Positions 1-7,593 of a DNA stretch of 17,302 bases are shown here, in pieces; position 1 is the stretch's first letter, and every line of letters begins with the position of its first letter. The notes beneath the pieces were generated by a model. It had not been told where the DNA came from. It ran no database searches and saw nothing but the letters and a program-made list of their open reading frames with translations. Both the position numbers and the translations under genes were made by a program. The stretch is from JAISJU01 sp031555675 (GTDB taxonomy: Bacteria > Bacteroidota > Bacteroidia > Bacteroidales > Paludibacteraceae). The stretch spans positions 1 to 17,302 of the forward strand of contig JAVBUB010000029.1 in assembly GCA_031555675.1 (NCBI GenBank), given 5' to 3'.

Positions 1-994
1 CTAAATTGAATACTTTTTCGATTTTTTCAACTACTATCACTACAGGCTCCGGAGCTTTTTCATCTTTGACAATTATTACCGGTTCTTGTTTTTGAGCCAA
101 AAGGGTTTCCAGCTCTGCAATTTTGTTCATTGCATTGATGCAGCAAATCTCATCTTGTTCTTGGAGTGCTTTTACCTCATCTTTTACTTCGTCCTTCATA
201 CTATCTATTCTTTTGTCGATATCTTTCATGTTGATATCTCCATAGCTGATATTTCTGACGTGGGTTTCTTTCTTTTTAATATGTATTTTGTGGCGGAAAG
301 AAACAGAGAAGAGAGCAAAACCGTCATTTGAAGTCCCTTTTCTTGTATTTCCGGTAGAGCCTTCAAAGTTATCTTTATTGTGCATCCTGTATTCTGCTTG
401 CAAGCCCAAAGCAAAATTTTTGCCAATATTATATTCGAGTAATAACGAAATAGGCCAAACAAATGCGTTTCCATCATCAAGTTTCATTACTTCACCTTTA
501 TCATAAGGGTCTGGAATTGGCTCTCCGGTTGCTTTAGAAGTCATTTCGGCACTATAAAAAGAAACTCCTAATCCTACATTTGCGTATAAATTCCATTTTT
601 GCTTCCTACTTTGATAAAAAAGGTTTAATAAATTCATAGACAAAAATATATTTGCTTCATTAGCTTGTCCTTTAAGTTCATAAGATACTTCATCTGGACT
701 TGCTTTGTATGGTATATATTTATATTGAAGGCCTAATCCGAAAACAGGATTAAAAGAACGTTCGATATTAATCCCAACAGTAGGTTTGAAATTGGAGGTA
801 GGAACTAATTTTTGTCCGTTGGATTCATAAACATCCCCGTCAAAAATGCTCGCACCCACATCAATCATGTAAGACCAGTGAGAAAAGGTCTTGTCTTCAC
901 CCAATGTATAATACACCGGATCATTTTGCGCTAATAGGCTTGATGGCAAAAAAAGTGCCACAAGCATAAGTAAATTGAATAATTTGTTTTTCAT
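1..994 (-). CDS. Outer-membrane beta-barrel protein with coiled coil, probably OmpA-like (3' end cut off)
   Basis: An open frame runs from the ATG at 994-992 without a stop to the window edge, giving 331 residues of a longer protein. Residues 1-22 form a signal peptide (hydrophobic core, SSLLA before QN). Residues ~35-245 alternate aromatic and polar residues as in a small outer-membrane beta-barrel (for example FGLGLQYKYIP, NLYANVGLGVSFYS, FALGLQAEYR). After ~250 comes a charged coiled coil (IDKRIDSMKDEVKDEVKALQ, then ICCINAMNKIAELETLLAQ) and a Pro/Val-rich linker ending at the edge. In Bacteroidetes this order (barrel, coiled coil, linker) usually precedes a peptidoglycan-binding OmpA domain, but that domain would lie outside the window, so the OmpA assignment is inference. 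The adjacent CysCys in the coiled coil is unusual. The gene is transcribed alone, divergent from the DUF1294 gene. Confidence 0.8.
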   Translation of the reverse strand, partial: MKNKLFNLLMLVALFLPSSLLAQNDPVYYTLGEDKTFSHWSYMIDVGASIFDGDVYESNGQKLVPTSNFKPTVGINIERSFNPVFGLGLQYKYIPYKASPDEVSYELKGQANEANIFLSMNLLNLFYQSRKQKWNLYANVGLGVSFYSAEMTSKATGEPIPDPYDKGEVMKLDDGNAFVWPISLLLEYNIGKNFALGLQAEYRMHNKDNFEGSTGNTRKGTSNDGFALFSVSFRHKIHIKKKETHVRNISYGDINMKDIDKRIDSMKDEVKDEVKALQEQDEICCINAMNKIAELETLLAQKQEPVIIVKDEKAPEPVVIVVEKIEKVFNL

Positions 995-1102
995 ATGTAT
1001 AAAATTGAAGATAGATGACGGTAAAACTAATAACAATGAAGTTACCTTTGAAAGCGTTTAAGAAATTTTAGTGATTTTTATTAATTATTGATTCTGGGGT
1101 AT

Positions 1103-1134
1103 TTTGAGGACTAGAAAAGTCAAATTTACTTTTA
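1103..1134 (+). promoter_or_regulatory. Bacteroidetes-type promoter for the DUF1294 gene
   Basis: TTTG at 1103-1106 and TACTTTTA at 1127-1134 are separated by 20 bases. This matches the Bacteroidetes -33 (TTTG) and -7 (TAnnTTTG) pattern with one mismatch in the last base. Transcription would start near 1141, about 50 bases before the preferred ATG at 1191. Confidence 0.45.
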
Positions 1135-1190
1135 TTGCGTTTTAATAAATGTTTTTACAAAAAGGAATAATTAAAACATATCTTTACCAA

Positions 1191-1472
1191 ATGAATCTAA
1201 TAATTATTTTTTCATACTTTTTAGTTGTTAATATCTTTGCCGCTTTAGTTTTTCTTTCCGATAAACATAAGGCCAGGAAAAATAAAAAAAGGGTCAATGA
1301 AAAAACACTACACCTATGGGAATTAGTGGGAGGTGTGTTTTTCATTATCCCTTTTATGTACCTGATCCGGCACAAAAACAAAAAGATTTCCTACTTTTTA
1401 GTTTCTTATTTTATTTTGGCTTTATGGATTATGTTTTTTGTCTTTTTGAGAGAAAAGCTATTCTTCAACTAA
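1191..1472 (+). CDS. DUF1294 family small membrane protein
   Basis: This 93-residue protein has the DUF1294 pattern: an N-terminal membrane segment (IIFSYFLVVNIFAALVF), then DKHKARKNKKRVNEKTL, a GG-containing second hydrophobic segment, the RHKNKKISYF motif and a third membrane segment. Related proteins carry D-K-x2-A, R-x2-E and RHKT-x-K at the same places. The function of the family is unknown; it is an inner-membrane protein. The frame is open from an ATG at 1149, but the family begins close to the first membrane helix, so the ATG at 1191 is preferred. Its last 15 bases overlap the last 15 bases of the convergent DUF2147 gene. Confidence 0.75.
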   Translation: MNLIIIFSYFLVVNIFAALVFLSDKHKARKNKKRVNEKTLHLWELVGGVFFIIPFMYLIRHKNKKISYFLVSYFILALWIMFFVFLREKLFFN

Positions 1473-1892
1473 AGTCCAGATGGAAGTTCTACCCAAAAAG
1501 GAAGCACTGCAAATAAATCCTTTCAATTTGATTTCTTTTCCCTGTAACGTTAATTTTCCGCAATAAGTTTTCCCCGAAACTGGGTCATAAACAGTTCCTT
1601 CTTCAAAAATATTGTTCCCCGTATATTTGAATTTTTTTAATATTAATAAATTTATCAATGGGGCCTGGCGTAATTTTTCATCTACGTTATTTCTGTCGGT
1701 AATAGAATTTCCTTCTTTATCTTTGGGAGTTTGTAACCAAACTATTTTTCCGTAATAAAATCCATCTGTTGCTTTAAATATTTGTATTTTAGATGTTTTC
1801 TCCTGATTAAACCAAACTTTTTCAATTTCTTTCTGAGCATAAGCCGAAATCGAAATCAGGGTAATAAAAACAATACAAATGATCTTTTTCAT
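1458..1892 (-). CDS. DUF2147 family secreted protein
   Basis: This protein has 144 residues. Residues 1-19 are a signal peptide with AYA before Q, so the mature protein is periplasmic or surface-exposed. The rest follows the DUF2147 pattern: a tryptophan near the mature N terminus, SKIQIFKATDGFYYGKIVWL, a D-x-NN segment, YDPVSGKTYCGKLTLQG, and a C-terminal LGRTSIWTLVEE. The family is a small lipocalin-like beta-barrel of unknown ligand, common in Bacteroidetes and Proteobacteria. The length is normal for the family. The 3' end overlaps the convergent DUF1294 gene by 15 bases. No convincing -7 box was seen upstream. Confidence 0.8.
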   Translation of the reverse strand: MKKIICIVFITLISISAYAQKEIEKVWFNQEKTSKIQIFKATDGFYYGKIVWLQTPKDKEGNSITDRNNVDEKLRQAPLINLLILKKFKYTGNNIFEEGTVYDPVSGKTYCGKLTLQGKEIKLKGFICSASFLGRTSIWTLVEE

Positions 1893-1942
1893 GTGTGTTG
1901 AATTAAAATGTGATGTTATGTATTATAGTAGGACTACATTTA

Positions 1943-2038
1943 TCTCTCCCGCCCTCTCCACAAGAGAGAGGGTTGTCTGGATGCTCAACAGTTACTGATC
2001 CAGCAGCTCCCTCTCTCTTGTGGAGAGGGCGGGGGAGA
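1943..2038. repeat. Long inverted repeat (REP/MITE-like hairpin) downstream of ruvB
   Basis: Bases 1943-1972 pair with 2009-2038 over 30 positions, 29 Watson-Crick and one G-U. The 36-base loop holds a second 6-bp stem (CTGGAT at 1977-1982 with ATCCAG at 1998-2003). The arms are GC-rich (CCCTCTCCACAAGAGAGAGG) in an AT-rich setting and do not look like a simple terminator, since no T-run follows on either side. Similar CCCTCTC...GAGAGGG palindromes are, from memory, dispersed in many bacterial genomes. It sits between the 3' end of ruvB and the 5' end of the DUF2147 gene. Confidence 0.75.
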
Positions 2039-2079
2039 GGTCTGAATTTATTAACAAAGGTATAAGTGCATAACATCAG

Positions 2080-3102
2080 TTAAAATAATGATGTTTGTTC
2101 GCCGAATTTTGTTTTTCCCAAATGTTTGTATGCCAGTGTTGTTACTTCACGTCCACGGGGAGTTCGTTTCAGAAAACCTTCTTTGATGAGGAAAGGCTCA
2201 TAAACCTCTTCGATGGTTCCGGCATCTTCGCTCAAGGCGGTGGCAATGGTTGTTAAGCCTACCGGACCTCCTTGAAATTTATCGATGAGGCAAAGCAATA
2301 TTTTATTATCGACTTCGTCAAGGCCGTATTTATCAATATTTAATGCTTCGAGGGCAAAGCAGGCTATTTCATAGTCAATTTTTCCGCTGCCTTTTACCTG
2401 GGCAAAATCGCGTACACGGCGAAGTAAGGCATTAGCAATACGGGGAGTTCCGCGGCTACGTCCTGCAATTTCCACTGCCGCTTTTTCATTGCATGGCACA
2501 TTAAGTATTGAAGCTGAGCGTTTTACAATTTCTTTTAGGATGTCGATATCATAATATTCCAGGTGACAGTTGATACCAAAGCGTGCGCGCAACGGACTCG
2601 TAAGCATCCCGCTACGGGTAGTGGCGCCTACCAATGTAAAAGGATTTAGTTCTATCTGGATAGACCGGGCGCTGGGGCCCTTGTCTATCATAATATCAAT
2701 GCGGTAATCTTCCATGGCCGAATAGAGATATTCTTCCACAACAGGACTTAACCGGTGAATTTCATCGATGAACAGGACATCATTTGGTTCTAGACTGGTT
2801 AGCAATCCGGCTAAATCTCCCGGTTTATCCAATACAGGCCCCGATGTAATTTTAAAGCCCACGCTCAATTCATTGGCAATAATATTCGACAATGTTGTTT
2901 TACCCAATCCCGGAGGGCCATGCAATAATACATGGTCGAGGGCTTCGGTACGCATGCGTGCAGCCTGAACAAAAATCTTCAGATTTTCAACGATCTTATT
3001 CTGTCCACTGAAATCAGAGAAAGAAAGAGGGCGCAACGCGTTCTCAAATTCCTTTTCGCGATCAGTGGTACGGTTGTTACGTATATCAAAATTCTCTTCC
3101 AT
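2080..3102 (-). CDS. ruvB: Holliday junction branch migration DNA helicase RuvB
   Basis: The protein has 340 residues, normal for the family. RuvB is the hexameric AAA+ motor that drives branch migration with RuvA during recombinational repair. Visible motifs are Walker A GPPGLGKTT (62-70), Walker B VLFIDE (109-114), sensor 1 with GATTRSG (159-165), the arginine-finger region LRARFG (171-176), sensor 2 RGTPRIAN (218-225), and the winged-helix domain (~258-340) with GGPVGLTTIATALSED and FLKRTPRGR. All key residues are present. The start lies 6 bases from the stop of the upstream gene, so it is probably the third gene of a gldA-led transcript. No ruvA or ruvC is in the window. Confidence 0.98.
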   Translation of the reverse strand: MEENFDIRNNRTTDREKEFENALRPLSFSDFSGQNKIVENLKIFVQAARMRTEALDHVLLHGPPGLGKTTLSNIIANELSVGFKITSGPVLDKPGDLAGLLTSLEPNDVLFIDEIHRLSPVVEEYLYSAMEDYRIDIMIDKGPSARSIQIELNPFTLVGATTRSGMLTSPLRARFGINCHLEYYDIDILKEIVKRSASILNVPCNEKAAVEIAGRSRGTPRIANALLRRVRDFAQVKGSGKIDYEIACFALEALNIDKYGLDEVDNKILLCLIDKFQGGPVGLTTIATALSEDAGTIEEVYEPFLIKEGFLKRTPRGREVTTLAYKHLGKTKFGEQTSLF

Positions 3103-3108
3103 AAATTC

Positions 3109-3744
3109 TTAGTTCAAACACCCTCCCTCTAACTTTATCTTTCTTTTTGAAAACCATAATGTCAATGGATTTCTTTTCTTTATTTTTTCTTTTGGATCAT
3201 AATAAATAACAAAAACGCTAGTTGCTTGATTCTCTCCAATGATTCCCCAAAGGCAATATTCGGACTTTGCAGTAATCGCTTTAATAATATTATGGCTTTG
3301 GAAAATTTCGAAATATTCTTGAAAATTTTCGAGTTCTTTGCCATTTCCTAAAAGAACACCATATTCCGATCTGAACCAGTAATTTTCTCCTTCTATTTCA
3401 AGCAGAATACGACTCCCTTTTTCAAATTTTAAATCTAAAATTTTAATTTTATGTGAATATACTTCTGTATCTTTCTTTAAAATGACTTTATTTTGCTTTG
3501 TGGTCATTATCTGTGAATAATATCCGAATTTTCTAATGTGCAATGTGTCGCAATAGTTTATTATACTTAAATCAACTATTCCTAATGTATCTGATACTAG
3601 TATTGTATCGCATTGGCGTGAAGAAATATTTACATTTTTCACAGGTAAACCCGCTTCGTTTAATATTAATAAAGAATTTTCATCTTGAGAAAATCCATAA
3701 AATGATAAGCTTATCATTAAAATATTTAGGAAAAATTGTTTCAT
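3109..3744 (-). CDS. Secreted protein with carboxypeptidase-regulatory-like N-terminal domain, function unknown
   Basis: This protein has 211 residues. Residues 1-19 are a signal peptide (hydrophobic core, YGFS before Q). Residues ~24-90 resemble the carboxypeptidase D regulatory-like beta-sandwich common in Bacteroidetes: NEAGLPVKNVNI, SDTLGIVDL, CDTLHIRKFGYYSQIM, in the order expected for G-x-P, TD-x2-G and the terminal GY strand. The remaining ~120 residues look beta-rich (LEIEGENYWFRSEYGVLLG) and are not recognised. It lies between gldA (32 bases) and ruvB (6 bases) in the same direction, so it is probably co-transcribed. Nothing in the sequence links it to DNA repair. A beta-lactamase-regulator-like or surface role cannot be excluded. 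Confidence 0.7.
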   Translation of the reverse strand: MKQFFLNILMISLSFYGFSQDENSLLILNEAGLPVKNVNISSRQCDTILVSDTLGIVDLSIINYCDTLHIRKFGYYSQIMTTKQNKVILKKDTEVYSHKIKILDLKFEKGSRILLEIEGENYWFRSEYGVLLGNGKELENFQEYFEIFQSHNIIKAITAKSEYCLWGIIGENQATSVFVIYYDPKEKIKKRNPLTLWFSKRKIKLEGGCLN

Positions 3745-3776
3745 ATTTCCTTAGCAAGTTTGTAAAAGAAAAATGG

Positions 3777-4667
3777 TTATTTTGTCAATTTTCTAAAAAC
3801 TTCTTCCATATTCTGTTCCTTTTGCTTCAAGGTTTTAATCATTAGCTCTTTTTCCAATGCAAAACGGAAGATTTCGGAACGAATATCTTTATTGGCCTGT
3901 ATTTCGAACAAGGTAGGCGAAAAAGAAATGATATTTTCAACTCCTTCTATGGCATAAAACAATTCGTTTTCGAGTTCATTTTCGAGCTCAACAATAAAAC
4001 TCAGTGTTTCCGACAACATGACCTGATTGTCGTCGGCAACCAAATGTCCCTTATTGATAATCATTACTCGTTGGCAAATGGCTTTTACCTCTTGCATAAT
4101 GTGCGTACTGAGCATTACAGTTTTTTCTTTTCCCACTTCCACAATCAGATCCCGTACATCTACCACCTGGTTGGGATCGAGCCCTGTGGTAGGTTCATCC
4201 AATATCAATACCTGCGGATCATGAATCAGCGCTTGAGCCAATCCTACCCGTTGGCGGTAGCCTTTTGACAATAAACCTATTTTCTTTTTATATTCGGGTA
4301 TTAATCCGGTTTTTTCAATCATTTCATCTACCCGTGCGCCACTATTTTTACCTAAATCATATGATTTTGCCACAAAAGAAAGATACTCTTTTACGTACAT
4401 ATCCAGGTAAAGCGGATTATGTTCCGGCAAATAGCCAATCATACGCTTGGCCTCTATGGGTAAAGCTCTGACATCAAACCCGGCCACTTCGACATTCCCT
4501 TCGAATTCGGTAATATAACCTGTAATGATTTTCATCATGGTAGACTTTCCCGCACCATTAGGGCCCAGGAATCCTACAATTTGTCCCGAATGAATATCGA
4601 AAGAAACATTATCGAGAACCTGTTGGTCTCCGTAATTTTTGTAAATATTTGAAACTTTTATGGACAT
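3777..4667 (-). CDS. gldA: GldA-type ABC transporter ATP-binding protein
   Basis: The protein has 296 residues. It has one complete ABC ATPase domain: Walker A GPNGAGKST (35-43), signature LSKGYRQRVGLAQAL (133-147), Walker B VLILDEP (153-159) followed by TTGLDPNQ, and H-loop histidine 189 (STHI). At the Q-loop the residue is Glu (YLPEHNPLYLDM, 79-90), which is typical of the GldA family. Residues ~215-296 form the C-terminal extension of ABC-2 type ATPases. GldA works with membrane subunits GldF and GldG in gliding Flavobacteria, but orthologues are widespread in non-gliding Bacteroidales, where the substrate is unknown. No permease gene is present here. It probably leads a transcript through the unknown secreted gene to ruvB. 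Confidence 0.85.
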   Translation of the reverse strand: MSIKVSNIYKNYGDQQVLDNVSFDIHSGQIVGFLGPNGAGKSTMMKIITGYITEFEGNVEVAGFDVRALPIEAKRMIGYLPEHNPLYLDMYVKEYLSFVAKSYDLGKNSGARVDEMIEKTGLIPEYKKKIGLLSKGYRQRVGLAQALIHDPQVLILDEPTTGLDPNQVVDVRDLIVEVGKEKTVMLSTHIMQEVKAICQRVMIINKGHLVADDNQVMLSETLSFIVELENELENELFYAIEGVENIISFSPTLFEIQANKDIRSEIFRFALEKELMIKTLKQKEQNMEEVFRKLTK

Positions 4668-4685
4668 GGTTATTTATTTATATCA

Positions 4686-4693
4686 CAAAAATA
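4686..4693 (-). promoter_or_regulatory. Candidate -7 box for gldA
   Basis: On the minus strand these bases read TATTTTTG, an exact match to TAnnTTTG, 18 bases before the gldA ATG. No clear -33 TTTG lies at the expected distance, so this is a partial promoter match only. Confidence 0.35.
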
Positions 4694-4792
4694 ACTAAAA
4701 TTTTAGACACTCTTAGATTACAATTCTATTTTAACGAAATAAGGAGCAATATTATATTTATGCAGATTCTTTCTTTTTTGACAATAAATGTC

Positions 4793-4800
4793 TAATTTTG
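4793..4800 (+). promoter_or_regulatory. Candidate -7 box for the DUF4254-GT9-thiL-rpiB transcript
   Basis: The sequence reads TAATTTTG, an exact match to TAnnTTTG, 22 bases before the DUF4254 ATG. The -33 region is T-rich but lacks a clear TTG at the usual spacing. It faces away from the gldA promoter in the same divergent gap. Confidence 0.4.
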
Positions 4801-4822
4801 CCTTAAATTTAATCCAAAAAAC

Positions 4823-5428
4823 ATGAAATTCAGCGCCCTTTGCAATCAAATTTTTAGCCAATCCATCGGAAATTATCATAAGATTGACGATGTAGATCAG
4901 GAGTTCAAAAATATATATGAAGCCAATACAATAGAGGGCGTTTTGTATTTGAAGAATTGGATTGATACTGTTCAATGGCATTTTGAAGATATTATCCGTG
5001 ATCCCAACATCAATCCAACTGATGCGCTTGTATTGAAACGCAGAATAGATAAATCGAATCAGGACAGAACTGATTTGGTAGAAATGATTGACAGTTATTT
5101 TCTCGAAAAATATGCCGGAGTAAAAATATTACCCGATGCGGTTATCAATACCGAAAGCCCTGCATGGGCTATAGATCGCTTGTCTATTTTGGCATTAAAA
5201 ATTTATCATATGCAACAAGAGGTAATGAGAACCGATGTTTCTGCAGAGCACAAAACACAATGCCAAACAAAACTCAACATCCTGCTGGAACAACAAAAAG
5301 ACCTTTCTTCTGCTATTGATCAACTTTTGGAAGATATAGAAGGCGGACGCAAGTATATGAAAGTATACAAACAAATGAAAATGTACAATGACCCCTCTTT
5401 GAATCCGGTTCTTTACGCAAAGAAATAA
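4823..5428 (+). CDS. DUF4254 family protein
   Basis: The protein has 201 residues with no signal peptide or membrane segment, so it is cytoplasmic, and it appears nearly all alpha-helical. It carries the DUF4254 core: WIDTVQWHFEDIIRDP (46-61), then RRIDKSNQDRTDLVE, and the signature SPAWAIDRLSILALKIYHM (112-130), followed by a C-terminal helical hairpin. The family is typical of Bacteroidetes and repeatedly found beside family 9 glycosyltransferases, as here, where the GT9 gene follows after 68 bases. Its biochemical role is unknown; an accessory role in envelope glycan assembly is inference from position. It is the first gene of a probable four-gene transcript. Confidence 0.85.
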   Translation: MKFSALCNQIFSQSIGNYHKIDDVDQEFKNIYEANTIEGVLYLKNWIDTVQWHFEDIIRDPNINPTDALVLKRRIDKSNQDRTDLVEMIDSYFLEKYAGVKILPDAVINTESPAWAIDRLSILALKIYHMQQEVMRTDVSAEHKTQCQTKLNILLEQQKDLSSAIDQLLEDIEGGRKYMKVYKQMKMYNDPSLNPVLYAKK

Positions 5429-5441
5429 GAAATATCCATAT

Positions 5442-5478
5442 TATTCACGGGAGGTGACTTTGAGGCACCCCGTGAATA
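5442..5478 (+). promoter_or_regulatory. Intercistronic hairpin between DUF4254 and GT9 genes
   Basis: TATTCACGG at 5442-5450 (written from the base at 5442) pairs with CCGTGAATA at 5470-5478, and GGTG at 5453-5456 can pair with CACC at 5466-5469 across a two-base bulge. The loop is 9 bases. No T-run follows, so it is not a standard terminator. It ends 18 bases before the unusual TTG start of the GT9 gene, where it could affect mRNA stability or translation. Confidence 0.5.
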
Positions 5479-5496
5479 TATTAAGCAATATTTACT

Positions 5497-6522
5497 TTGG
5501 ACAAGAAAAACATATTAGTTATCCGCTTTTCCGCGTTGGGTGATGTGGCAATGACTGTACCTGTTGTGGCGCAGGTTGCTAAACAATATGATGCAAATAT
5601 AACCCTCCTTACTAAAAAAGCATTTGCTCCACTCTTTTCCACACTTGAAAATATAACTGTTTTTTCTCCTGATTTCGATAATAAACATAAAGGATTTTTC
5701 GGATTATGGCGTTTGTTCCGTGAGTTGAAAAAGGGTCAGGAATGGGATGCAATTGTCGATCTTCATGATGTGTTGAGGACAAAAATATTGAGATATTTCT
5801 TTTGTTTATCCGGCACAAAAGTGGCTGTAATTAATAAAAACCGTTCCGAAAAAAAACAATTAACTCAAAAAAGAAATAAAAAATTTCAACAAATTCCGTT
5901 TGTACAAGATGAATATGCCAACACTTTCAAAAGAGCAGGATTTCCCGTTGAGGTAAAACCGGTTTGTTTATACAACAAGAATGAAAAATTATCCGGCGAA
6001 CTGATAGATATCACAGGAGAAAAATCAGAAAAATGGATAGGAATAGCCCCTTTTGCCAAGCACGAACCCAAAATGTATCCATTATCTTGTATGGAGAAAG
6101 TTATTGAGTATTTTTCTTCGAAAGATGTAAAAATATTCCTTTTTGGTGGAGGAAAGCATGAAACAGATATTTTAGTCGGATTACAAAATAAACATCCTCA
6201 TGCTATTTCGTTGGCAGGCAAAGTTTCTTTTGAAAATGAACTGCGCATTATGTCGCACCTGGATTGTATGTTAACTATGGATTCCGGGAATATGCACTTA
6301 GCCAATCTTGTGAATATCCCGGTGGTTTCTGTTTGGGGAGCTACACATCCTTATGCCGGCTTTCTAAGCAAAGGAAACATGCAAAACGAACAAATACAAT
6401 TGCAACTCGATTGCCGTCCTTGTTCTGTTTTTGGAAATAAGCCCTGTTATAAAGGAACCAATGAATGTATGAATATTAATCCGCAAGTAATTATTGAAGC
6501 GATTGAAAAGAAAATATCATAA
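5497..6522 (+). CDS. Glycosyltransferase family 9 (ADP-heptose:LPS heptosyltransferase-like), TTG start
   Basis: The protein has 341 residues. The N terminus KNILVIRFSALGDVAMTVPV carries the family 9 motif where a conserved acidic residue in GD-V interacts with substrate, and the C-terminal donor-binding half has TMDSGNMHLANLVNIPVVSVWG (split around D262-S263-G264). Near the end C306, C309, C317 and C324 form a Cys cluster common in Bacteroidetes members. The family transfers heptose or related sugars onto lipid A-core in the cytoplasm; the exact sugar is not predictable. No ATG or GTG lies before the conserved ILVIRFS motif, and the frame upstream is closed by TAA at 5482, so TTG at 5497 is the only reasonable start. 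It is preceded by DUF4254 and followed 30 bases later by thiL. Confidence 0.9.
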   Translation: MDKKNILVIRFSALGDVAMTVPVVAQVAKQYDANITLLTKKAFAPLFSTLENITVFSPDFDNKHKGFFGLWRLFRELKKGQEWDAIVDLHDVLRTKILRYFFCLSGTKVAVINKNRSEKKQLTQKRNKKFQQIPFVQDEYANTFKRAGFPVEVKPVCLYNKNEKLSGELIDITGEKSEKWIGIAPFAKHEPKMYPLSCMEKVIEYFSSKDVKIFLFGGGKHETDILVGLQNKHPHAISLAGKVSFENELRIMSHLDCMLTMDSGNMHLANLVNIPVVSVWGATHPYAGFLSKGNMQNEQIQLQLDCRPCSVFGNKPCYKGTNECMNINPQVIIEAIEKKIS

Positions 6523-6552
6523 GTGTAATATCAGCGTTCTAAAATAAACATC

Positions 6553-7569
6553 ATGGAAATATCTGACTTAGGCGAATTTGGCCTTATCAAACATCTTACC
6601 GAAAAAATAAAATTAACCAATCCATCCAGTATAAAAGGCGTTGGAGACGATTGTGCCGTACTCAATTACAAAAACAAGCAGGTTCTTGTTACTACGGATC
6701 TTTTGCTCGAAGGTATTCATTTTGATTTAACCTATGCGCCGTTGAAACATTTAGGATATAAAGCCGCAGTAGTCAATTTTTCGGATGTATATGCCATGAA
6801 TGGGCAACCGAAGCAAATTACTGTTTCAATTGGCATTTCCAAACGTTTTAAAGTCGAAGATGTAGAAGATCTTTATAGTGGAATATTATTGGCCTGTCAA
6901 AGCTATGATGTTGATTTGGTCGGTGGCGACACTTCTTCAGCTTTAACCGGATTAACCATTTCCATTACTTGCGTAGGAGAAGGCATACCCGGTAAAATTG
7001 TTTACCGCAATGGCGCTAAAGATACTGATTTAATTTGTGTAAGCGGCGACTTTGGAGCTGCCTACATGGGCTTGCAATTGCTTGAAAGAGAAAAAAGGGT
7101 ATTTTCCAATAACAAAGAAAACGCTCAACCCGATTTCGAAGGGAAGGATTATATCCTCGGACGTCAACTTAAACCTGAAGCCCGTAAGGATATTATAAAA
7201 ATTCTCGATGAAAAGGGAATTTTACCAACATCGATGATTGATGTTTCTGATGGACTTTCGTCTGACCTGATGCACATTTGCGAACAAAGCGAAGTAGGCT
7301 GCCGTTTATATGAAGAACGTATTCCGATTGATTATGAAACGGCTATGATGGCCGACGAATTCAATATGAATCTGGTAACTGCCGCCCTGAACGGTGGAGA
7401 AGATTATGAATTACTTTTTACTGTGCCGCTAGCCGACCATGATAAAGTAAAAGATATTGAAGGAATTAAGATCATAGGACATATTACATCCAAAGAAGCC
7501 GGATTAATGCTTGTTACCCGTGATGAACAGGAATTTGAGTTGAAGGCGCAAGGATGGAACCATTATTAA
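6553..7569 (+). CDS. thiL: Thiamine-monophosphate kinase ThiL
   Basis: The protein has 338 residues, normal for the family. ThiL phosphorylates thiamine monophosphate to thiamine pyrophosphate with ATP, the last step of cofactor synthesis. Visible motifs are LGEFGLI (6-12), GVGDDCAV (29-36), TTDLLLEGIHFD (47-58), NFSDVYAMNGQP (75-86), LVGGDTSSA (122-130) and SDGLSSDL in the C-terminal half; these supply the Mg-binding Asp residues of the PurM-like fold. It lies 30 bases after the GT9 gene and 24 before rpiB in the same direction. No other thiamine genes or TPP riboswitch are nearby, so thiL appears to be carried in an unrelated transcript. Confidence 0.96.
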   Translation: MEISDLGEFGLIKHLTEKIKLTNPSSIKGVGDDCAVLNYKNKQVLVTTDLLLEGIHFDLTYAPLKHLGYKAAVVNFSDVYAMNGQPKQITVSIGISKRFKVEDVEDLYSGILLACQSYDVDLVGGDTSSALTGLTISITCVGEGIPGKIVYRNGAKDTDLICVSGDFGAAYMGLQLLEREKRVFSNNKENAQPDFEGKDYILGRQLKPEARKDIIKILDEKGILPTSMIDVSDGLSSDLMHICEQSEVGCRLYEERIPIDYETAMMADEFNMNLVTAALNGGEDYELLFTVPLADHDKVKDIEGIKIIGHITSKEAGLMLVTRDEQEFELKAQGWNHY

Positions 7570-7593
7570 TAAAAATTAAGAATAATATAACAG

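Noticed and set aside
226..480. Minus-strand reading frame of 84 codons
   Set aside because: It lies in another frame inside the outer-membrane protein gene, whose own frame is open over the entire 994 bases with a signal peptide and barrel pattern.
3543..3845. Plus-strand reading frame of 100 codons
   Set aside because: It is antisense to the secreted unknown gene and the gldA end; no family match or start signal.
4718..4981. Minus-strand reading frame across the gldA/DUF4254 gap
   Set aside because: It covers the divergent promoter region and the antisense of DUF4254; hydrophobic residues arise from AT-rich DNA and no domain fits.
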